DNA from: Microbacterium sp. BR1 | GTDB taxonomy: Bacteria; Actinomycetota; Actinomycetes; Actinomycetales; Microbacteriaceae | DNA length: 64,000 nt | Assembly: GCF_002812725.1 (NCBI RefSeq) | Contig: NZ_NMUN01000009.1 | Coordinates: 124,001-188,000, forward strand | Direction of reading: 5' to 3' | In this document: positions 1 to 8,087 of the stretch, one piece after another | How positions within the stretch are numbered: position 1 is the stretch's first letter | How the letters are laid out: every line of letters begins with the position of its first letter | The notes under the pieces: model-generated | Told to the model about the DNA's origin: nothing | The model's input: the letters and a program-made list of their open reading frames with translations, nothing else | Database searches by the model: none | Translations under genes and position numbers: made by a program

Positions 1-1044
1 CCCCGGGAAGGCGAGGCCCTCGTCAAGGTGCACGCGTGCGGTGTCTGCCACACGGACCTCCATGTCATCAAGGGCGAAGTCACCTTTCCCCGCCCAGCGG
101 TGCTCGGACATGAGATAAGCGGCACCGTGGTGGCGTTCGGTGATGGAACCGTAGAAACTCACGGCCTACAGGCGGGCGATGACATCGTTGGAGCGTTCAT
201 CATGCCGTGCACGGAGTGCGATGCCTGCATTCGCGGTCGTGACGATCTCTGCGCGAACTTCTTCGGCCAGAATCGCCTGCGAGGAACGCTCTACGACGGC
301 ACAAGCCGGCTCACGCTACCCGACGGCTCGTTCCTGGCTATGTACTCGATGGGAGGCCTCGCCGAGTACTCGGTGGTACCGATCTCGGCACTGACGAAGC
401 TTCCTGCCGGCCTTGACCCGGTGGCGTCCGCGATTCTCGGTTGCGCCGCCTTCACCTCCTACGGCGCCGTGCACCGCGCCGGACACGTCGAACGTGGCGA
501 GTCCGTCGCTATCACAGCCGTCGGCGGCGTAGGTAGCGCAGTCCTGCAGATCGCCAAGGCCGCCGGCGCCGATCCGATTATCGCCATCGATGTCTCGGAC
601 GAGAAACTCCAGGCGGCCCTCCGGCTCGGCGCGACCCATACCGTGAACTCAAGCAGTGTCGATGTGAAGACGGAGGTCCGCGCACTGACCGGTGGACATG
701 GGGTCGACGTCTCATTCGAGGCGCTCGGGCACCCGGCGACCTTCCGTCAGGCCATCGATATCCTCGCCGATGGCGGACGCATGGTCGCGATCGGCATCGC
801 CGCGGGCACCGCTACGGCCGAAATCGAGATCACGCCGCTCGTGCGGCGCGGCTATACGGTGACCGGTTCGTTCGGCGCACGTACCCGGGTAGATCTGCCC
901 GCCGTCGTGCAGCTGGCCGCCGATGGGCACTTCGACGCCGAGGGCGTCGTCACCCGGCATTACGCCCTTGACGACGCGGACGCCGCTTACCGGGCCCTCG
1001 CGCTCGGCGAGATCACAGGCCGCGCCGTTGTCGTCATGGACTGA
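1..1044 (+). CDS. Zinc-dependent alcohol dehydrogenase, 5' end outside the window
   Basis: The reading frame is open from base 1, so the true start lies upstream and only the first few dozen residues are missing. The protein is a medium-chain, zinc-dependent NAD(P) alcohol dehydrogenase. The catalytic-zinc segment ACGVCHTDLH is followed by a GHE motif, and the structural-zinc lobe is the cysteine-rich stretch CTECDACIRGRDDLC. A glycine-rich VGGVGSAVLQIAKAAGA segment marks the Rossmann domain. It probably oxidises an alcohol to the aldehyde that the next gene's dehydrogenase consumes; that pairing is inferred from the 30-base gap to the downstream start. A decayed copy of two pieces of this gene lies near 20,430-20,535. 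Confidence 0.9.
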   Translation, partial: PREGEALVKVHACGVCHTDLHVIKGEVTFPRPAVLGHEISGTVVAFGDGTVETHGLQAGDDIVGAFIMPCTECDACIRGRDDLCANFFGQNRLRGTLYDGTSRLTLPDGSFLAMYSMGGLAEYSVVPISALTKLPAGLDPVASAILGCAAFTSYGAVHRAGHVERGESVAITAVGGVGSAVLQIAKAAGADPIIAIDVSDEKLQAALRLGATHTVNSSSVDVKTEVRALTGGHGVDVSFEALGHPATFRQAIDILADGGRMVAIGIAAGTATAEIEITPLVRRGYTVTGSFGARTRVDLPAVVQLAADGHFDAEGVVTRHYALDDADAAYRALALGEITGRAVVVMD

Positions 1045-1074
1045 TCACAACATCACTCAGAAGAAGAGGTTTCG

Positions 1075-2568
1075 ATGACCAAGCGCATTCCCCACTGGAT
1101 CGACGGTGCACGCGTCGACCTGCCCGACCGCCGCCTGAGCGCGGTATTCGACCCTGCCACCGGCGCGCAGAGCGGATCGGTGACGCTAGCCGAGACAGCC
1201 GACGTCGCCGTCGCCGTCCGCGCCGCAGCATTGGCTTTCCCGGCGTGGCGCGACCTTTCGATCGCGAAGCGGCAGACGATCCTGTTCCGCTTCCGTGAGT
1301 TGCTAGATGCACGTAAGGGCGAGCTCGCCGAGATCATCACCGCCGAGCACGGCAAAGTGGTCTCGGATGCCCTCGGCGAGATCACGCGAGGCCAGGAGGT
1401 GGTGGAGTTCGCGCTGGGGTTCCCTGAGGTACTCAAGGGCGACTACTCGGTGAACGCCTCGACGGGCGTCGACGTCTACTCGTTCCCCCAGCCCATCGGG
1501 GTTGCAGCGATCATCAGCCCCTTCAACTTCCCCGCAATGGTGCCGATGTGGTTCTTCCCCATTGCTCTCGCGGCAGGTAATACCGTCATCCTCAAGCCGA
1601 GCGAGAAGGACCCGTCCGCCGCCCTGTGGCTCGCCGCGCTATTGCACGAGGCGGGCCTGCCGGCGGGCGTCTTCAACGTGGTGCAGGGCGACAAGGTGGC
1701 CGTAGATGCACTGCTCGAGCATCCTGATGTCGCTTCGATCTCATTCGTCGGCTCCACCCCGATCGCGCGCTATATCTATGAGACTGCAGCCCGCCACGGC
1801 AAGCGCGTGCAGGCGCTGGGCGGCGCGAAAAACCATATGCTCGTACTCCCCGACGCCGACCTCGACCTGGTCGCCGACGCGGCGGTCAATGCCGGCTTCG
1901 GTTCGGCGGGCGAGCGGTGCATGGCGATCTCGGTCGCCGTCGTCGTCGAGCCGGTCGCGGATGCCCTCATCGAGAAGGTGACCGCGCGGATGCGTGGCCT
2001 CCGCATCGGCGACGGTCGTCGCGGTTGTGACATGGGTCCGCTCGTGACACGCGAACATCGTGATCGGGTGGCCTCCTACATCGACATCGCCGCCGCAGAC
2101 GGCGCCGTTGTGGTCGTGGACGGCCGCGAGGTCGAACCCGACGGAGACCCCGGCGGATTCTGGCTCGGGCCCACACTGCTAGACCGCGTGCCGACAACCT
2201 CCCGCGCGTACACGGATGAGATCTTCGGCCCGGTGCTCGCGATCGTTCGCGTCGACAGCTACGAGGCGGGCGTCGAGCTGATCAATGGCGGCGCGTTCGG
2301 CAATGGGACGGCCATCTTCACGAACGACGGCGGCGCCGCCCGCCGGTTCCAGTATGAGATAGAGGTCGGCATGATCGGGGTGAACGTACCCATCCCCGTT
2401 CCGGTCGCCTATCATTCCTTCGGCGGCTGGAAGGCCTCGGCCTTCGGCGACACGAAGGCGTATGGTCGCCAGGGCTTCCACTTCTTCACCCGCGAGAAGG
2501 CGGTTACCGCACGTTGGCTCGATCCGAGTCACGGCGGCATCAACCTTGGTTTCCCGCAGAACGCCTAA
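1075..2568 (+). CDS. mmsA: CoA-acylating methylmalonate-semialdehyde dehydrogenase family protein
   Basis: The 497-residue protein is full length for the aldehyde dehydrogenase superfamily. The nucleophile is Cys282 in GSAGERCMAIS. The usual ELGGK glutamate motif is replaced by ALGGAKNH, typical of the CoA-acylating methylmalonate-semialdehyde dehydrogenases, which lack the general-base Glu. The expected reaction is (methyl)malonate semialdehyde plus CoA and NAD+ to propionyl- or acetyl-CoA, CO2 and NADH, in valine, thymine, beta-alanine or inositol catabolism. The ATG start has an AAGAGG ribosome site. Its position between an alcohol dehydrogenase and an SDR suggests a short oxidation route, but the physiological substrate cannot be read from the sequence. 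Confidence 0.9.
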   Translation: MTKRIPHWIDGARVDLPDRRLSAVFDPATGAQSGSVTLAETADVAVAVRAAALAFPAWRDLSIAKRQTILFRFRELLDARKGELAEIITAEHGKVVSDALGEITRGQEVVEFALGFPEVLKGDYSVNASTGVDVYSFPQPIGVAAIISPFNFPAMVPMWFFPIALAAGNTVILKPSEKDPSAALWLAALLHEAGLPAGVFNVVQGDKVAVDALLEHPDVASISFVGSTPIARYIYETAARHGKRVQALGGAKNHMLVLPDADLDLVADAAVNAGFGSAGERCMAISVAVVVEPVADALIEKVTARMRGLRIGDGRRGCDMGPLVTREHRDRVASYIDIAAADGAVVVVDGREVEPDGDPGGFWLGPTLLDRVPTTSRAYTDEIFGPVLAIVRVDSYEAGVELINGGAFGNGTAIFTNDGGAARRFQYEIEVGMIGVNVPIPVPVAYHSFGGWKASAFGDTKAYGRQGFHFFTREKAVTARWLDPSHGGINLGFPQNA

Positions 2569-2605
2569 CGGCCCGAATCGCCCCTGAGCTAGAGAGAACA
2601 ACGTC

Positions 2606-3379
2606 ATGGATCTGAAACTCGAGGGCCTACGCGTACTCGTGACCGCCGCCAGTCAGGGTCTCGGTCTTGCCTGCGCCCGCACCCTGATCGCAGAGGGCGC
2701 CCAGGTGATCGTCTCCTCCAGCAACGTCGAGCGGGCGCGGGCGGCAGCAGCTGAGATCGGTGCCGTCGACGGCATCGCGTGCGACCTCACCGATGCGCAG
2801 GAGATCGACGCGGCCATCGCCGGCGCAGTGCAGAAGCTCGGCGGTCTGGACGCCCTGATCGTCAATGCCGGGCCGCCGCCGGCACGAACGTTCATCGACT
2901 CGGATGAGGCCGTGTGGGATTCCGCGATCGACCTCGTGCTGCGCAGTGCCGTGCGGCTCATGCGAACGGCCATCCCGCACCTGACCGCTTCGGGACGGGG
3001 CCGGATCGTGACGATCACCGGCTACGGCATCCGTGAACCGCAGAGCGGGTTGGTTGCATCAGAGGCCACACGGGCTGGCGTCGCGATCGCTGCGAAGGCG
3101 CTCGCGAGTGACCTCGGTCCATCGGGAGTGACAGTGAACAACATCGCTCCCGGCCCAGTCCTCACCGACAGGCTCGTCACCCTTCAACAGCGGATCGCGG
3201 ATCGCGACGGCCGGAGCCTGGCCGAACAGCTCGAGCTGAACGCGTCCACCGTGCCCGTGCGCCGGAACGGATTGCCCGAGGACGTCGGCGACCTGTGCGC
3301 GTTCCTCTGCTCCCCGCGAGCGGGATTCATAACCGGTCAGACGATCGTGATCGACGGCGGATTCAACCGCGCGGTCTAA
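2606..3379 (+). CDS. Atypical short-chain dehydrogenase/reductase-like protein
   Basis: A 257-residue SDR fold with an N-terminal VTAASQGLGLACA nucleotide-binding segment near residue 11 and a C-terminal ITGQTIVIDGG strand. The catalytic YxxxK motif is not recognisable. Aligning on the downstream AKALASDL helix puts Ser-Glu-Ala-Thr-Arg where Tyr-x-x-x-Lys is expected. This resembles the 3-oxoacyl-ACP-reductase-like SDR subgroup that lacks the canonical tetrad, so I would not call it a working reductase. It follows mmsA by 37 bases and is probably cotranscribed. The last 62 bases recur as a decayed copy at 20,538-20,599. Confidence 0.8.
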   Translation: MDLKLEGLRVLVTAASQGLGLACARTLIAEGAQVIVSSSNVERARAAAAEIGAVDGIACDLTDAQEIDAAIAGAVQKLGGLDALIVNAGPPPARTFIDSDEAVWDSAIDLVLRSAVRLMRTAIPHLTASGRGRIVTITGYGIREPQSGLVASEATRAGVAIAAKALASDLGPSGVTVNNIAPGPVLTDRLVTLQQRIADRDGRSLAEQLELNASTVPVRRNGLPEDVGDLCAFLCSPRAGFITGQTIVIDGGFNRAV

Positions 3380-3838
3380 TTTCTGATGCAGATCGGCAGG
3401 GGTGCGGCTCTAGTGATGAGTGGCCGAGGGTGCCGCCGAGATCCTAGCGACTGCGAGAAAGACGATCTAGCCAGTCACGTACGAGACGTCTGCGGCGGGA
3501 CATCTAGACAGAGTCAGACAGGTCGAGCCGTCGACAGATTGCCTCGCCCACTCAGGAGTTCAGCGGTCCATTCGGCGCTTGGTGGTCGAACGGACGGGTC
3601 TCCAGAGTTGGTCGCCGAGGTTGACTATCATTTGGCCAATGACGATGGCAGGGATGGCGTCGGTGCCACTCACAGCAAAGCGTGCCCGAGTGCGATGGAG
3701 TCCGGCGCCCGAGCCGAATCCGTTGCGGCCGTGGCGATCGTGATTGCGAACCAGCCGGTGCTAGTCGAGGACAAGTTTGGCGAACTGAAGATCGGGGCAT
3801 GAACGCCAGCGCGCGTGTCCGGTGCTGCAACCGGACTG
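3380..3838. other. Intergenic stretch without a convincing gene
   Basis: About 460 bases between the end of the SDR gene and the end of the convergent deacetylase-like gene. Open frames exist on both strands, but their composition is not protein-like. On the minus strand a short hydrophobic stretch ending near 3,560 could be a decayed transporter tail. I see no clear terminator. Confidence 0.4.
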
Positions 3839-4762
3839 CTATTCGTCTACGCGAGACGCACTGAGCCGATACGGTCGCTCGCGATTCTGAAAGGGGTACT
3901 TGATTCGGAAGTCTTCGGCCATTGCCTCCAGCGTCAGCCATTCGACGCCGTGGTGTCCTGAGATGTAGTCGATGATCCGCTCAAGCATCAGCAACACCTG
4001 CGGGCGCCCGCTTACATCGGGGTGGATGGTGAAGGTGAAGGCGGCGTAGTCCATCTCACGGTGCACCCAGTCGAACTGGTCTCGCCACCACTCCTCAACG
4101 TCTCGAGGGTTAACCCACCCGTGACTGTTGGGCGACTCCTTGATGAACATGAGTGGTGGTAGATCGTCGGTGTACCAGTTCGCCGCAAATTCGACGATGT
4201 CGACCTCTCGACCGTGCTGGTATGGCTTCATCCACTCGTCGGCGGGCTTGCCGTAGTCGACGTTCGTCCACGAATCTCCGACTCGTGCGTAGAAGGGAAG
4301 GAAGTCGTGAAATCCCTGACTCTTGTCGTAACTGAACCCGTGCTTCGTCAAGAGCTCCGCCGTCGACGACGACATTTCCCACCACGGGGCGACATAGCCG
4401 CGTGGACGACGACCACTGATTTCCTCGATCAGCTCGATCGATTTCACAAGCACAGCCTCCTCCTGCTCCGGCGTCATACGCACAGGGTTCTCGTGCGAGT
4501 ATCCGTGTGCCCCGATTTCGTGGCCTCGCTCGGCGATCTCACGCATCTGCGCGGGGAACGACTCGATCGTGTGACCAGGGATAAACCAACTCGCCGTGAT
4601 CTCCTTGCGATCCAGCAGATCGAGAAGTCGGCGGGTGCCCACCTCCGCACTAAACACACCGCGCTGGATGTCCGCCGGCGAATCCTCTCCGCCGTATGAA
4701 CCGAGCCAACCGGCAACAGCATCGACAGCGATTTCGAATCCGACCATGATGCGTTTCGACAC
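3839..4762 (-). CDS. Polysaccharide-deacetylase-fold hydrolase of the HpPgdA / cyclic imidase type
   Basis: A 307-residue protein of the NodB-fold (carbohydrate esterase 4-like) superfamily. It looks close to the Helicobacter HpPgdA group, which also includes bacterial cyclic imide hydrolases and PuuE-like allantoinases. Metal ligands are probably Asp14 in VDAVAGW and His86 and His90 in AHGYSHEN, followed by GYVAPWWE and a late [11 protein letters not shown] segment. No signal peptide is visible, so a cytoplasmic ring-opening amidohydrolase is more likely than a peptidoglycan deacetylase. It diverges from a GntR operon that encodes an asparaginase-like protein, which suits imide then half-amide hydrolysis; that link is inference. 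Confidence 0.82.
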   Translation of the reverse strand: MSKRIMVGFEIAVDAVAGWLGSYGGEDSPADIQRGVFSAEVGTRRLLDLLDRKEITASWFIPGHTIESFPAQMREIAERGHEIGAHGYSHENPVRMTPEQEEAVLVKSIELIEEISGRRPRGYVAPWWEMSSSTAELLTKHGFSYDKSQGFHDFLPFYARVGDSWTNVDYGKPADEWMKPYQHGREVDIVEFAANWYTDDLPPLMFIKESPNSHGWVNPRDVEEWWRDQFDWVHREMDYAAFTFTIHPDVSGRPQVLLMLERIIDYISGHHGVEWLTLEAMAEDFRIKYPFQNRERPYRLSASRVDE

Positions 4763-4810
4763 CGGGACTCCATTCTGTTTTCACCGTGAGCAGACGCTCA
4801 CCACTCGGCA

Positions 4811-4941
4811 TTGTCTGACAACCCTGCCCGCATCACGCTAGTAGTTGAAGAATCGTCTCGTCAACGATGTTCGTGATTTCCGATTCCGGCTGGCTTTGCG
4901 CACCCATCCAACGCTCTATCCGCTACGGTAGTGTCTGACAA
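4811..4941. promoter_or_regulatory. Two putative GntR (FCD) operators in the divergent promoter region
   Basis: TTGTCTGACAA at 4811-4821 is a perfect odd palindrome that fits the TNGTNNNACNA pattern known for FCD-type GntR regulators. A near copy, GTGTCTGACAA, lies at 4931-4941, 120 bases away and just upstream of the gntR ribosome site. One copy sits near the deacetylase-like gene and one near gntR, so the regulator may control both directions and itself. Confidence 0.55.
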
Positions 4942-4958
4942 TCCCGGAAGGACGACTA

Positions 4959-5702
4959 GTGGAAAGCGCCGACGCAGTCATCGACGATCCCAGCACGCCC
5001 ACACAAGCGGTGATGACCGACAGCATCCGCGAGCGCGTGATCGACACCATTCGCGAACAAATCATGAGCCAACGTCTCGCGCCAGGTGAGCGGCTGATAG
5101 AACGCGAACTCTGCGAGCTGACGGGCGCGTCACGTGCGTCGGTCCGAGAAGCGTTGCGCCAGTTAGAATCCGACGGGCTCGTCACGGGCGTTCCTCAGCG
5201 CGGCGTCGTCGTGGCCCGCTTGAGCCTGGATGACGCGCTCAGCATCTACGAGGTGCGGAGCGCCCTAGAAGGCGTCGTAGCCTCGAGTTTTGTTCGCCTC
5301 GCTACGCTCGACGAGCGGGAGCGGTTGTTTGCCGCCTCAGAGAAATTGAAAGGCGTCACCGAATCGCGCGCCATTCTGCAAGCAAAGGCCGATTTTTACC
5401 ACATCCTCTTCGAAGGCGCTCGCAATCCGGTCGCCGAGCAGTTCCTCAAGAGCTTGCAGGCTCGCGTGAACCTGATGCGGATCACCTCGTTGTCCGCGCC
5501 GGGCCGCATCGCCGACTCAGTGGAGGAGATCGCACAGATAGTCAGGGCCATCCGCGCCCGAGACCCGGAGGCTGCCGCTGCGGCGGCACAATTTCATGTC
5601 CGCCAAGCCGCGCGTGCTCTCGAACGGACACTCTTCGAGCGGGCAGCGCCTGAGAGTGACCACGCGCCGCTCACGACGGCTGAGGCGCGCGATGTGCGCT
5701 GA
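4959..5702 (+). CDS. GntR family regulator, FCD type
   Basis: A 247-residue transcription factor. The N-terminal winged helix covers roughly residues 25-90, with recognition-helix sequence GASRASVREALRQLESDG, and is followed by an all-helical FCD ligand-binding domain. FCD regulators usually repress operons for organic acid or amino acid use and respond to a metabolite. The start is GTG at 4959, supported by GGAAGGA seven bases upstream. It leads the operon with the asparaginase-like, HIBADH-like and CMD-like genes, and its stop overlaps the next start. The flanking TTGTCTGACAA sites are its likely operators. Confidence 0.85.
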   Translation: MESADAVIDDPSTPTQAVMTDSIRERVIDTIREQIMSQRLAPGERLIERELCELTGASRASVREALRQLESDGLVTGVPQRGVVVARLSLDDALSIYEVRSALEGVVASSFVRLATLDERERLFAASEKLKGVTESRAILQAKADFYHILFEGARNPVAEQFLKSLQARVNLMRITSLSAPGRIADSVEEIAQIVRAIRARDPEAAAAAAQFHVRQAARALERTLFERAAPESDHAPLTTAEARDVR

Positions 5703-6720
5703 CGTGCGCGTCACCCTCTTGGGAACCGGCGGCACCATCGCCTCAACCTCGCTCACCGACAAGGCAGTCGGCGTCACTCCGCGCCTTGACGCATTGTCGA
5801 TAGCGCGATCCATAGGGGCTGTCCTGCCCGGAATCGTGGTAACGGCGCGTGACATCCTCCTCCGGCCATCTCCCAGCCTCACTCTCGAAGACGTCGTGGC
5901 CATGCGAGACGCAGCGCGTAGGGAGATCGATGCTGGATCGAACGGGGTCGTACTCACTCACGGCACGAGTTCACTCGAAGAGTCGGCATTCGCCCTCTCG
6001 CTGCTGTGGGATCGCGATGCGCCACTCGTGGTAACCGGCGCCATCCGCAATCCATCACTGGCCGGCAGCGATGGTCCGTCCAATGTCCGCTCAGCGATTG
6101 TGGCCGCTGCGAGCCCCCACGTGACCGGCGTCGTTGTCGCATTCGACGGTGAGCTCTGGCTCCCGCGTCATCTTAGGAAGATCCACACCAACAGCGCTTC
6201 GCCGTTCGACTCACGCCAGACCGGACGAATCGGCTGGATCAGCGAAGATACAGCATCGATCGCACTGCGGCCAGCGGGCGTGCAGCGCATCGCGCTGGAC
6301 AAGGTCGGAGTCGTCCCGCAGGTCGCCTTGATCAGCGCGCCGATGGGGGATGACGGGTCCATTCCTCGCCTGCTGCTCGACTCCCCCGTGCACGGCGTCG
6401 TCGTCGAAGGTATGGGGGGCGGGCACGTCCCGGCGACATGGCTTGAGCCGCTCAGCCTCCTCGCCGCACGGGTTCCTGTTGTGATCGCCAGTCGCGTTGG
6501 GGCGGGCGTCGTGTTCCGCTCGTCCTACACCTTCCCCGGATCCGACATCGATCTGGCTGGGCGAGGGCTAGTCGGCAGTGGGTCCCTCGACGGCCGAAAG
6601 GCCCGAATTCTTTTGCAGATCCTCCTCGCGGCAGGCGCCGGAGACAATTGGGCCGCAGCGTTTGAGGCCCTGTCGGGTACGAGTGACGCTCAATTCCCTC
6701 CTAGAGAACGGAACAACTGA
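5692..6720 (+). CDS. L-asparaginase family protein with an altered catalytic motif
   Basis: A 342-residue asparaginase/glutaminase-fold protein starting at ATG 5692, eleven bases inside gntR; the in-frame upstream extension lies within gntR coding sequence and is rejected. The first catalytic-threonine motif GTGGTIAS spans residues 11-18. The second motif, normally HGTDTMEE, reads HGTSSLEE at residues 90-97, so the Asp next to the second Thr is Ser93. The lysine region RKIHTNSASPFDS is present. Loss of the Asp of the Thr-Lys-Asp triad suggests weak or altered activity, perhaps on a half-amide rather than asparagine. It ends in an ATGA overlap with the next gene. Confidence 0.8.
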   Translation: MCADVRVTLLGTGGTIASTSLTDKAVGVTPRLDALSIARSIGAVLPGIVVTARDILLRPSPSLTLEDVVAMRDAARREIDAGSNGVVLTHGTSSLEESAFALSLLWDRDAPLVVTGAIRNPSLAGSDGPSNVRSAIVAAASPHVTGVVVAFDGELWLPRHLRKIHTNSASPFDSRQTGRIGWISEDTASIALRPAGVQRIALDKVGVVPQVALISAPMGDDGSIPRLLLDSPVHGVVVEGMGGGHVPATWLEPLSLLAARVPVVIASRVGAGVVFRSSYTFPGSDIDLAGRGLVGSGSLDGRKARILLQILLAAGAGDNWAAAFEALSGTSDAQFPPRERNN

Positions 6721-7646
6721 TGGCAAAGCTCGTCTTCATTGGACTCGGCACCATGGGTGCCCCCATGACGACACGACTCGTCGCTGCCGGGCATGAGCTG
6801 AATGTCAGCGACGCATCGCCCGAGGTGGCCAGGACTGTGGCCGAGACCTCGGGGGCCAGTGTCGCGGATCCGCACGAGGCCGTGGGCGAGGCCGATGCCG
6901 TGTTCCTAATGCTGCCGAACAGCGATATCGTCGCCGCCGTCCTCGGGTTTCGGGATGATCCGCAATCACTGGCCTCGAAGATCCGTCGCGGCACCGTTGT
7001 GGTCGATATGGGGTCGTCACGACCCGACGCGACGCGGGTCCACGCCGACGATCTAGCGCACGGCGGGGTTGCGTTTGTGGATGCGCCCGTGTCCGGTGGG
7101 CCACGACGGGCGGAGACTGGTGAGTTGTCCATCATGGTCGGAATCAACGACGACGAAGTGTGGAACGCCATCGCACCCATCTTGGGCGCTCTTGGCACGA
7201 ACGTTTCACGGACCGGGCTGGTGGGGAGCGCGCACGCGCTGAAGGCGTTGAACAACCTGCTCTCCGTCATAGGCATCGTCGGGGCACTCGAGGTGTTGAC
7301 CGTGGGGACGAAGTTCGGGCTCGATCCAGCAGTAATGCTCGAGGTCATCAACCATTCGACAGGACGCAACCATGCCACCGAAGTCAAACTCGGACCGCAT
7401 GTACTCGACAGGCAGTGGAATGTCGGGTTTTCGCTCGGCCTCACCGTAAAGGACGTGACGACTGCGCTACACCTCGCGGAGTCGCAGAGTGTGGCCACGC
7501 CCGTCTCGCATGCGGCGGTCGCCGTCGCCGTCGCCGCGCTCGACTCGTTCGCCGGCACACCCGCGGATCAATCCCAGATCGCTCAATATATCGAAGCTCT
7601 CAACGGCGTCACACTCGGGCGCCCCGACTCGGAGGAACACTCTTGA
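6720..7646 (+). CDS. NAD(P)-dependent beta-hydroxyacid dehydrogenase (3-hydroxyisobutyrate dehydrogenase family)
   Basis: A 308-residue, two-domain protein. The Rossmann motif FIGLGTMGAPM lies at residues 6-16, the substrate motif DAPVSGG at 121-127, and the catalytic lysine is Lys175 in GSAHALKALNN. This family oxidises 3-hydroxyisobutyrate or reduces semialdehydes such as tartronate or succinate semialdehyde. It overlaps the upstream asparaginase-like gene by one base (ATGA) and the next gene by four, so the genes are probably translationally coupled. Its product could be a substrate for the mmsA-type dehydrogenase at 1075, but that is only suggested by proximity. Confidence 0.87.
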   Translation: MAKLVFIGLGTMGAPMTTRLVAAGHELNVSDASPEVARTVAETSGASVADPHEAVGEADAVFLMLPNSDIVAAVLGFRDDPQSLASKIRRGTVVVDMGSSRPDATRVHADDLAHGGVAFVDAPVSGGPRRAETGELSIMVGINDDEVWNAIAPILGALGTNVSRTGLVGSAHALKALNNLLSVIGIVGALEVLTVGTKFGLDPAVMLEVINHSTGRNHATEVKLGPHVLDRQWNVGFSLGLTVKDVTTALHLAESQSVATPVSHAAVAVAVAALDSFAGTPADQSQIAQYIEALNGVTLGRPDSEEHS

Positions 7647-8038
7647 ACAACGAACTTTTCGAACGTGGTCTGCGCACTAGACGCGAGGTCCTCGGTGACG
7701 CATACGTCGACGCATCACTCTCCAAAGCCGACGACTTCTCCATGGACATGCAGGAACTCGTAACCCAATATTGCTGGGGCGACGTGTGGAATCGTCCTGG
7801 ACTTCCTCGCGCGACGCGCAGCCTCATCAACCTCTCCATGCTGACCGCGCTGAACCGCAGTCATGAACTCGCCACTCACGTCAGGGGTGCCGTCAACAAC
7901 GGAGTCAGCAGAGACGAGATCAAGGAGGTCTTCCTCCAGGCTGCCATCTACTGCGGCGTTCCAGCGGCGCTCGAGAGCTTTCGGGTCGCACGCGAAGTCT
8001 TCGCACAGATGGATTCTGAAACCCGATCAGGCAATTGA
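7643..8038 (+). CDS. Carboxymuconolactone decarboxylase (CMD) family protein
   Basis: A 131-residue protein close in size and pattern to 4-carboxymuconolactone decarboxylase: a GDVWNRPGLPRATRSLINL segment, then LNRSHELATHVRGAVNNG, then an AIYCGVPAA tail. The start is TTG at 7643, chosen because GGAGGA lies at 7631-7636 and because it gives a four-base overlap with the preceding stop. The frame is open further upstream but falls inside the dehydrogenase gene. CMD proteins decarboxylate or tautomerise lactone-derived acids, though many are uncharacterised. It is the last gene of the GntR-led operon, facing the ABC transporter operon. Confidence 0.85.
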   Translation: MNNELFERGLRTRREVLGDAYVDASLSKADDFSMDMQELVTQYCWGDVWNRPGLPRATRSLINLSMLTALNRSHELATHVRGAVNNGVSRDEIKEVFLQAAIYCGVPAALESFRVAREVFAQMDSETRSGN

Positions 8039-8087
8039 ACTGATTTAGGAGCGGGTGGCGTTCGACGCTATGCGGAGAATTCGCCGA

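Noticed and set aside
3386-3802. Open frame of 138 codons on the plus strand after the SDR gene
   Set aside because: No domain, no ribosome site, unlikely composition, and overlapping open frames on the other strand; treated as intergenic.
5596-5691. Longer N-terminus for the asparaginase-like protein
   Set aside because: The extension lies inside gntR coding sequence, is Arg/Ser-rich and precedes the normal family start; ATG 5692 fits better.
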